The position numbers were made by a program, and so were the translations under genes. From assembly GCF_015356865.1 (NCBI RefSeq), contig NZ_JAAFZA010000033.1, positions 1 through 62,908 of the forward strand: 62,908 nt of DNA, in the 5' to 3' direction. The notes beneath the pieces were generated by a model. The model saw only the letters and a list, made by a program, of their open reading frames with translations. It did no database searches and was not told the DNA's origin. Each line of letters begins with the position of its first letter. Within the stretch, counting starts at the first letter, position 1. This DNA comes from Catenulispora pinisilvae. GTDB lineage: Bacteria > Actinomycetota > Actinomycetes > Streptomycetales > Catenulisporaceae. Shown here piece after piece: positions 51,781-58,384 of the stretch.

Positions 51781-53853
51781 TCAGCGGCCGGGCTCCATCC
51801 ACACCACCACGTCGCCCTCCAGCCTTCCGGGGGCGATCGCCTGGTCCAGGAAGTTCTTGATGGCCGCGAGGTTCTGCGTCCCGTCGGCGGCGACCACGCA
51901 CTTCGCCTGCCACGTGCCCAGGTCCAGCGCGACCCGGTTCTGGATCGCCGAGTCCACCGTCGGGGTGGAGCCGCCGCCGTTCTTATAGATGTAGGCCAGC
52001 CACTGCGCGGTCCACAGCACGTTGCTCTTGGCCCAGATCACCTGCTTGTCGGTGGCCGAGTTCGGCCCCATCACCGGACCCTGCGGGATCGCGAAGTCGG
52101 TGTTCTCGGCCGTGGACCACGTCTCGTTGGTACGGTCGCCGCCGTCGGACAGCGGGACGCCGACGATGGTGTGGTGTCCCGGCGAGACGCATTCCTTCCA
52201 CGCGCCGGACGTGAAGTACTGCGGGATCGGGGTGCGCGGGACCGTGTCGAACACCCGCGGGATCAGCGGGATCAGCGCGGCCGTCACGGCGCCGAACGCC
52301 ACACCGCGCAGCACCTGCCAGCGGTGCAAAACCGCCTCGTCCAGGCCGAGGGCCAGCAGGATCCCGATGATCCAGCTCACCGCGAGCGCACTGCGCACCG
52401 GCAGGCTGGAGGAGAACAACGGCAGGTGCTCGATGTGCGTCCACACGCCGGCCGGGCCGATCGGCCAGAAGTCCAGCGCCTTGTGGTCGTACACCGGGGT
52501 CGGCCCGAGCGAGAGCACGACCAGGACCAGCGCGGCGATCAGCAGCGCCCGCACCGCGGCCTTCCGGATCAGCCACACCGCCAGCAGCGCCACCACGAGC
52601 AGCAGCGCCCAGCCGACCAGCGCGGCCTGTTCGGTGCCGCCGGGGGCCAGCGGGTCCAGCTTGGCCGGGTCGCCCCACAGCTCCAGGTTCGGATACACCG
52701 CGTAGGACTTCAGATCCGCGGAGTAGTAGCCGATGTCGAACGGGATGCCCTTGAACGACATCGGCCCGAAGAACTGGAATGACAACGGATACGCCAGCAG
52801 CACGCCCGCGGTGCCGATGGCGAAGCCGGCGCCGCGCAGGAACGCGACCGCCTCGTCCCGGGTCTGGCGCGGCCGCATCGCGGCGTACGCCACCAGGAAC
52901 AGCCCGATGCCCATCGCGGTCAGGAACAGCAGCTCCTCGCCGACGAACACCTGCGCCGTGATCAGCACGCCGAGGACGATCCCGTTGCGGACCTGCCGTT
53001 CCGGCTCGCGCAGCCGCAGCACCCCGGCCGCGATCAGCGGCACCAGCCACTGCCCGGCCAGGTTCGGGTGGGCCAGCGAGTGCGACATCATCGACGGCGA
53101 GAAGCCCAGGAACAGGCCGCCGACGAAGGCCGCGGTCTCGGTGCGCACCACGTGCCGGCGCAGGAACCAGCGCCAGGTGATCGCGGTGGCCGCCAGGTTG
53201 AAGGTGGTCAGCAGCGCGAACGAGACCGAGGAGCCGAACAGCGCGGTGATCGGCGTCAGCACGATCGCCGGCCCGATGATCTGCGGGTTCGCCGCCAGGT
53301 TCATGCCGTCGGGGGCGTTCATCGCGTGCGTGAAAAGCGGGTTCTGCAAGTGCGTGACCGCGTGCTCGACCGCGGTCAGCTGCCACTCGAAGTAGAACTG
53401 GTCGTAGGGGTTGCCGGCCAGGACGCTCGCGATCGGGTGGAACAGCAGCTTCCAGGTGAGGAACACGGCCAGCGCGATGTAGAGCAGCGAGAACAGCAGC
53501 GCCGGGCTCGGGCTCAGGAACTCCCCGGCGATCCGGGCCGCCAGCCGGTTGAGGAAGGGCTTCGGGGCGTCTGAGGTTTCCGGGGATTCGTCGGTCCCGG
53601 CGGCCTCGGCCTCGGCTTCCAGTTCGGCTTCGGCTTCGGTGTCGAGCCCGGCCTGGAGTTCGTCGTCGGTCCGGCCGGCGGCGGGGCAGGCGTCTTCGAC
53701 GGTCTCCGTCCCGGTCCCGGCCGTGCGCTCGGCGCCGTCACGCCTGGGTTGGTGCGGGACCGAGGGAACCGTGGTCGCGGATGCTTCCGTGAGCAGTGCG
53801 GCTGCCTCGCTGTCGTGCTCCGGCGCGCCCTGCCCGCTCGGGCTCTCCGTCAC
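51781..53853 (-). CDS. GT-C-type membrane glycosyltransferase-like protein
   Basis: A 690-residue polytopic protein. The first 110 residues are an acidic disordered tail with EAEAELEAEAEA repeats. Then about ten to twelve membrane helices begin (LLFSLLYIALAVFLTWKLLF), and the first outer loop GNPYDQFYFEWQ has the Asp typical of lipid-sugar-dependent GT-C enzymes. The C-terminal 180 residues are an exported domain with two Cys. GTG 53853 is the start. It lies 24 bp downstream of the alcohol dehydrogenase gene on the same strand, but its topic differs from the catabolic genes. Transferase activity is not proven. Confidence 0.72.
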   Translation of the reverse strand: MTESPSGQGAPEHDSEAAALLTEASATTVPSVPHQPRRDGAERTAGTGTETVEDACPAAGRTDDELQAGLDTEAEAELEAEAEAAGTDESPETSDAPKPFLNRLAARIAGEFLSPSPALLFSLLYIALAVFLTWKLLFHPIASVLAGNPYDQFYFEWQLTAVEHAVTHLQNPLFTHAMNAPDGMNLAANPQIIGPAIVLTPITALFGSSVSFALLTTFNLAATAITWRWFLRRHVVRTETAAFVGGLFLGFSPSMMSHSLAHPNLAGQWLVPLIAAGVLRLREPERQVRNGIVLGVLITAQVFVGEELLFLTAMGIGLFLVAYAAMRPRQTRDEAVAFLRGAGFAIGTAGVLLAYPLSFQFFGPMSFKGIPFDIGYYSADLKSYAVYPNLELWGDPAKLDPLAPGGTEQAALVGWALLLVVALLAVWLIRKAAVRALLIAALVLVVLSLGPTPVYDHKALDFWPIGPAGVWTHIEHLPLFSSSLPVRSALAVSWIIGILLALGLDEAVLHRWQVLRGVAFGAVTAALIPLIPRVFDTVPRTPIPQYFTSGAWKECVSPGHHTIVGVPLSDGGDRTNETWSTAENTDFAIPQGPVMGPNSATDKQVIWAKSNVLWTAQWLAYIYKNGGGSTPTVDSAIQNRVALDLGTWQAKCVVAADGTQNLAAIKNFLDQAIAPGRLEGDVVVWMEPGR

Positions 53854-53877
53854 GGCCTTAGCTTCCCCTCGTAGGTC

Positions 53878-54957
53878 TCAGAGCAAGAGGACTCCTCTTG
53901 CCAATGACCCGCTTTCCAGGTCGTGAATCGCCTCGTGGATGTGCTCCAGAGGGTAGGTCTTTGTGACCAGTTCGTCCAGGAGTAGCTCGCCCTTCCGATA
54001 GAGGTCCACATACCTTTCGACGTCGAACTGCGGGTGTGAGGTTCCGTACCGGCAGCCCATTATCGTTTTGTCCATATACATTCCGGAAACGAGGAACGTC
54101 CCCTCGGCGTCGCTGCGCGGCACGCCGAGCAGTACCGCGGTCCCCGACCAGGCCAGCACATCGGTCGCGGCCCGGATCAGCGCGGGATGGCCGACGCACT
54201 CGAAGACGTAGTCGGCGCCGTGCGGGAGCAGGTCCTTCACCAGTTGGACCAGGTCCTGGCCGCTCGGGTCGAGGAAGTCGGTCGCGCCGAACAGGCGCGC
54301 CACCTCTTCCTTGCGCGGGTTGGTGTCCACGGCGATGATCCGGCCGGCCCCGGCGATCCGCGCCCCCTGGATCGCGTTCAGCCCGATGCCGCCGACGCCG
54401 ATCACCACGACCGTCTCGCCGATCCGCACCCTCGCCCGGTTCAGCACCGCGCCGACGCCGGTCAGCACGCCGCAGCCGACCAGCGCGGCCGAGGCCATCG
54501 GCACGTCCCGCGGGATCGGCACGGCCTGTACTTCCTTGATCACCACACGTTCGGTGAACACCGAGGTGTTGGCGAAGGAGAACAGTTTCTCGGTCGAGCC
54601 GTCGGCGGCCTCGCGGGTGAACGGCTTGCTGATCTTGCCGAACGTCCCGCGGCACATCGTCGGATGGCCCGCGCTGCACGCCGGGCAGACGCCGCAGTTG
54701 TTGATCGTGGTCAGGCAGACGTGGTCGCCGGTCTTGACCCGGGTCACCGCCGCGCCGATCTCCTCCACGACGCCGGCGCCCTCGTGGCCGAGCACCGCCG
54801 GGCCCGGGAACGGGATGGTGCCGTTGACGACACTCAGATCGGAGTGGCACAGGCCCGCCGCGCCGATCCGGACCACGATCTCGTCGGAGCGGGGGCCGCG
54901 TACCTCTATACCGTCGACGACTTCCAGCTTGCCGCCCTCGAAGACCGCGGCCCTCAT
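53878..54957 (-). CDS. zinc-dependent alcohol dehydrogenase, group III type
   Basis: A 359-residue MDR enzyme. Catalytic zinc ligands: Cys37-region in AGLCHSDLSVVNG, His/Glu in LGHEGAGVVEEIG and Cys in GCGVLTGVGAVLN; structural zinc: the four Cys of CGVCPACSAGHPTMC. The nucleotide-binding motif is VIGVGGIGLNAIQ near 195. The long insertion after the structural zinc (TREAADGSTEKLFSFANTSV) marks the group III class that includes NDMA-dependent, mycofactocin-linked enzymes of actinobacteria. Start ATG 54957 overlaps the SDR stop as ATGA. The pair is controlled by operator h. Natural alcohol substrate unknown. Confidence 0.87.
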   Translation of the reverse strand: MRAAVFEGGKLEVVDGIEVRGPRSDEIVVRIGAAGLCHSDLSVVNGTIPFPGPAVLGHEGAGVVEEIGAAVTRVKTGDHVCLTTINNCGVCPACSAGHPTMCRGTFGKISKPFTREAADGSTEKLFSFANTSVFTERVVIKEVQAVPIPRDVPMASAALVGCGVLTGVGAVLNRARVRIGETVVVIGVGGIGLNAIQGARIAGAGRIIAVDTNPRKEEVARLFGATDFLDPSGQDLVQLVKDLLPHGADYVFECVGHPALIRAATDVLAWSGTAVLLGVPRSDAEGTFLVSGMYMDKTIMGCRYGTSHPQFDVERYVDLYRKGELLLDELVTKTYPLEHIHEAIHDLESGSLARGVLLL

Positions 54958-55871
54958 GACTGCGGCCCCTCTTCCTGCGTCTTCCGTTCCTCGGTCGCCT
55001 TCGTGTACGCGGCCAGCTTCGCGATCATCGGCATGGTCTCGACGCCCACCGCCTCCGGCAGCCGTTTCGCGATCGACTCGGCGGTCCACGGCTCCTCGCC
55101 GTACATCGAGCGGATCTCCTGCGGCTGGTTCCACACCGCGATCCGGCGGCCGGCCACGGTGTAGATCTGGCCGGTGACGTCCCGCGCGGCCTCCGACAGC
55201 AGGTAGGCGACCAGCGGCGCGACGTCCTCCGGCTCGCCCATCTCGGCCATGTCGAACGGGACGTTGGCGCTCATCCGGGTGCGCGCGACCGGGGCCACGG
55301 CGTTCGCGGTGATGCCGTACTTGCCCAGGCCCAGCGCGGCGCTGCGGACCAGGCTCACGATGCCGCCCTTGGCCGCGCTGTAGTTGGCCTGCGAGACGCT
55401 GCCGGCGTGGTTGCCGGAGGTGAAGCCGATCAGCGCGCCGCCGCCGGCCTTGCGCATCACGGCGCTCGCCGCGCGGAACAGGGTGAACGTGCCCTTCAGA
55501 TGCGTCTCGACGACCGGGTCCCACTCGTCCTCGGCCATGTTGAACAGCATCCGCTCGCGCAGGATCCCGGCTACGCACACCACGCCGTCCACCCGGCCAT
55601 AGGTGTCCAGGGCGGTCTGCACGATGCGCTGCCCGCCGGCCAACGTCGTGACGGAGTCCGCGCACGGCACCGCCTGCCCGCCGGCGTCCCGGATCTCCTG
55701 CGCCACCGCCTCGGCGACCTCGCTGGACGGCGCGCTGCCGTCGACCGAGACGCCGTAGTCGTTGACCACCACGGAGGCGCCCTCGGCGGCGCAGCCGAGG
55801 GCCACGGCGCGCCCGATGCCCCGCCCCGCGCCGGTCACCACGATGACCTTGCCTGCCAGGAAGTCGGCCAC
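54954..55871 (-). CDS. short-chain dehydrogenase, MFE-2/HSD17B4-like
   Basis: A 305-residue SDR of the peroxisomal multifunctional type (3-hydroxyacyl-CoA dehydrogenase part). Cofactor motif TGAGRGIG (residues 12-19) with the typical VVVNDYGVSVDG insert that binds NAD, Ser in IGFTSGNHAGSV and YSAAK. The C-terminal extension (YGEEPWTAESIAKRLPEA) is also part of this group. GTG 55871 (VADFLAGKVIVV) has AGGAG seven bases upstream; an upstream ATG at 55922 is less likely as it would put operator h too near. Translationally coupled to the alcohol dehydrogenase. Confidence 0.86.
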   Translation of the reverse strand: MADFLAGKVIVVTGAGRGIGRAVALGCAAEGASVVVNDYGVSVDGSAPSSEVAEAVAQEIRDAGGQAVPCADSVTTLAGGQRIVQTALDTYGRVDGVVCVAGILRERMLFNMAEDEWDPVVETHLKGTFTLFRAASAVMRKAGGGALIGFTSGNHAGSVSQANYSAAKGGIVSLVRSAALGLGKYGITANAVAPVARTRMSANVPFDMAEMGEPEDVAPLVAYLLSEAARDVTGQIYTVAGRRIAVWNQPQEIRSMYGEEPWTAESIAKRLPEAVGVETMPMIAKLAAYTKATEERKTQEEGPQS

Positions 55872-55931
55872 CTTGCTCGCTCCTCGTGTATTCGCTGTGT
55901 ACGTACTCGCTGTCGTCGCCAAGCTTCGAAT

Positions 55932-55946
55932 CTGACGGCATGTTAG
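55932..55946. promoter_or_regulatory. CTGAC-N5-GTCAG operator, site h
   Basis: CTGACGGCATGTTAG, one mismatch in the right arm, 60 bp upstream of the SDR start (minus). It shares ten bases with site j. Site i is 44 bp away, centre to centre. Confidence 0.55.
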
Positions 55947-55975
55947 CTAAGGTTCGCGACAGTGGACAGCATCAA

Positions 55976-55990
55976 CTGACGCTGTGTCAG
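55976..55990. promoter_or_regulatory. CTGAC-N5-GTCAG operator, site i
   Basis: CTGACGCTGTGTCAG, perfect, 20 bp before the cyclase-family start codon at 56011. Confidence 0.68.
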
Positions 55991-56010
55991 ATATCACTGG
56001 GAGTCCGAGG

Positions 56011-56946
56011 ATGCCGCTACCGGAGCAGTTCACCGACCTCGCCCGCCGCGTCAACAACTGGGGCCGCTGGGGCCCGCGGGACGAACGCGGCACCCTGAAC
56101 CTGATCACCGGCGAGCGCGTGGTCCACGCGGCGTCCCTGATCCGCACCGGCCGCCGCTTCCCCCTCGCCGTCCCGCTGGACGAGGACGGCCCGCAGATCG
56201 GCATGATCGAGGGCCGGGACAACCCCAAGCGCACCATGATCATGGTGAACGCGCAGGTGCTGGGCCAGGAGCACGCCTTCCGCACTTCGGACGACCGAGT
56301 GGAGATGGGGCTCCAGGCCGGTACGCACTGGGACGCGCTGGCACACGTGTCCTACGAGGGGCGGCTGTACAACGGCTTCGACGCCTCGGAGATCACCGAG
56401 GCGGGCGCGGCGCACTGCGGGATCGACAAGGCGGGGCCGATCGTCGGGCGCGGGGTCCTGCTCGACGTGGCGCGGACGCTGGGCGTCCCGCGATTGGGCG
56501 ACGCGACGCACGGGCACGCCCTGACGGTCGCGGACCTGGACGCGGCGGCCGAGTTCGGGAAGGTGGAGATCCGGCCGGGGGACATAGTGCTGATCCGCAC
56601 CGGCGCGATGACCGCACTGAAGGCCGGGGACAAACTCGCCTACAGCTACCCGACATCCGGGCCGTCGATGCAGACCGTGCCGTGGTTCCACGCGCACGAT
56701 GTGGCGGCGGTGGCTACGGACAACGTGGCGTTCGAGGTCTACCCGCCCGAGCGCGACGACGCGCAGCTGCCGGTCCACCTGCTGCATCTGGTGGAGATGG
56801 GGATGTTGCAGGGGCAGAACTGGGACTTGGAGGCGCTGGCGGAGGACTGCGCGGCGGATGGCGTGTACGAGTTCTTCTTGACGGCTTCGCCGGAGCCCTT
56901 CACGCGCGCGGTGGGGGCACCGGTGATTCCGGTGGCGGTGAAGTAG
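56011..56946 (+). CDS. cyclase-family metal-dependent hydrolase (kynurenine formamidase-like fold)
   Basis: A 311-residue protein of the bacterial cyclase/KynB fold. The metal-binding HxGTHxD motif is partly kept as QAGTHWDALAHV near residue 100, and the flanks NNWGRWGPRDERGTLNLI and RTMIMVNAQ are those of large actinobacterial members annotated as cyclases. ATG 56011 with GGGAG upstream. It is divergent from the SDR/alcohol dehydrogenase pair, with operators h and i between. It may open a lactone or hydrolyse a ring in the pathway. True cyclase activity is unlikely. Confidence 0.8.
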   Translation: MPLPEQFTDLARRVNNWGRWGPRDERGTLNLITGERVVHAASLIRTGRRFPLAVPLDEDGPQIGMIEGRDNPKRTMIMVNAQVLGQEHAFRTSDDRVEMGLQAGTHWDALAHVSYEGRLYNGFDASEITEAGAAHCGIDKAGPIVGRGVLLDVARTLGVPRLGDATHGHALTVADLDAAAEFGKVEIRPGDIVLIRTGAMTALKAGDKLAYSYPTSGPSMQTVPWFHAHDVAAVATDNVAFEVYPPERDDAQLPVHLLHLVEMGMLQGQNWDLEALAEDCAADGVYEFFLTASPEPFTRAVGAPVIPVAVK

Positions 56947-57063
56947 CGCGGCCGCGGCCCACAGTCCGCCCGACACTCGAACATTGACTGCCGGCCATGA
57001 TGCGGCATAGACATCCTCCGACCGGCAAGCGACGGCGCGAGCCAGTGATCAGTGAGGACCGCC

Positions 57064-58359
57064 ATGGCTGAGAAGCCCCAAGCAGCAGGGGACCTTGGGT
57101 CGTTTCGGCTGAAGCGGCTGCTGAAAGACGCGCGCTACGTCGATGACCGCCAAGGCATCGCGGCGGACAAGGCGGAGGACGCGCTGCTGTGGGACCTCGT
57201 CGCCGAGGTGGCGCGCGAAACCCGGGTCGCCGCGCCGGAAGCGCTGGTGCTGGTCCCGGACGCCGAGATCAGCGTGGCCAAGGCGGCAGAGGGCGGCTTC
57301 GCCTTGTACATCGGCGTCCCGCTCGCCCTGGCCTTACCGGCGGTCGAGCTGAAGGCCGTGGTCGCCCATGCCCTGGCGGTCATGCGGGAGCCGCATCCGG
57401 AGCTCGCCGCCGGACTCGTCCGGGCCCGGGAGGCCGCCCAGGTACGCGCGGACTTGTGGGTTTCGCAGGCACCACGGCTCAGCCGGCACTTTCAGCAGGT
57501 GCTGGACGACAGCGCCGGTTTCCACGCCGACATCGAACGCCATGCCGACCGGGCTGCCGCCGCGGTCGCGGGTTCGCGTGAGCGGGCGCTGGTCGCGATG
57601 GTGCGCGCACAGGCCATCGCGGAGCACTTCGCGGAGTACGCGGGGTGCTACGTACTCGGGGCTGCGGATGTCGCGCCGGACCTTTTCACGGACTGGCTGA
57701 ACGTGGCCGCTCAACCTGTTCCGGACTGGGCGTCCAACTCCCTACCGCTGCCGAATCTTGCCACGCGCACCGCATTCCATCCGGGGCTCAGGACCTCCGG
57801 CGGCTCCCTGAACCGGGCGCGGCAGGCGGTGAACCCGTTGGTCCCCGCTTCCGGCGAGCCCGTCGTCGCCGGTTTCGCCGACGACGTCTCCGATGCCCTG
57901 GCGTCTTTCATCGAAGTGGATCGGGGCGCCGACTACTCCATCGGTTACGCCGAAGCCGGGGAGGCTGTCCTTGCCGGGGCCGGTCGCCTGCTGGGCCGCG
58001 ACGCGACGCCGGCCGACGTGGTCGACCTGGTCGCGGACGACCGCGGTGCCGAACTCGCGGTCGCCTGGTTCGAGCTCCTGGCCGCTGAGCTCGAAGCCGG
58101 TAACGCCAGCGGGTTCGTCACGGAACGGATCCAGCGGGCGGCCATGGAGCCCGCGTCAACGCTCGGCGAAGCACTCCAGGTCTTCCTCATCGCCGTCGCG
58201 GTCCGGCACGGGTACCGGTTCGACGCGGTGCTGCACCCCGGTGAACTCATGGCGGACGGCGGCGAACCCATCAAGACGTACGCGGTCATCAGCCAGGCGG
58301 TCGCCGGTGACACGGCCCCGCTCGCTCAGTTGGTGGCTCAGCTTGCTGAGGGCGCATGA
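57064..58359 (+). CDS. degenerate M48-peptidase-like protein
   Basis: A 431-residue soluble-looking protein. Residues 55-105 (ALVLVPDAEISVA, LYIGVPLALALPAVELKAVV) follow the pattern of the M48 strand-helix region, and at the position of the zinc motif HExxH it reads AHALAVM: the first His (102) remains, but the catalytic Glu is Ala and the second His is Met. The remaining 300 residues are helical and lack a clear third ligand. ATG 57064 with GAGG upstream. A non-catalytic descendant of the type of the gene at 10560 is my reading; a different family with chance similarity is possible. It converges on the LysM-BTAD gene. Confidence 0.6.
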   Translation: MAEKPQAAGDLGSFRLKRLLKDARYVDDRQGIAADKAEDALLWDLVAEVARETRVAAPEALVLVPDAEISVAKAAEGGFALYIGVPLALALPAVELKAVVAHALAVMREPHPELAAGLVRAREAAQVRADLWVSQAPRLSRHFQQVLDDSAGFHADIERHADRAAAAVAGSRERALVAMVRAQAIAEHFAEYAGCYVLGAADVAPDLFTDWLNVAAQPVPDWASNSLPLPNLATRTAFHPGLRTSGGSLNRARQAVNPLVPASGEPVVAGFADDVSDALASFIEVDRGADYSIGYAEAGEAVLAGAGRLLGRDATPADVVDLVADDRGAELAVAWFELLAAELEAGNASGFVTERIQRAAMEPASTLGEALQVFLIAVAVRHGYRFDAVLHPGELMADGGEPIKTYAVISQAVAGDTAPLAQLVAQLAEGA

Positions 58360-58384
58360 GCGGAGGGCATCTGCTCTGCGGTGC

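Noticed and set aside
55942-55956. TTAGCTAAGGTT as a second iron box before the SDR gene
   Set aside because: Lacks the TAGGCTAA core and overlaps the better-supported CTGAC operator h.
29626-57000. Secondary-metabolite biosynthetic cluster
   Set aside because: No PKS, NRPS, terpene cyclase or carrier protein; the enzymes are those of CoA-dependent degradation.
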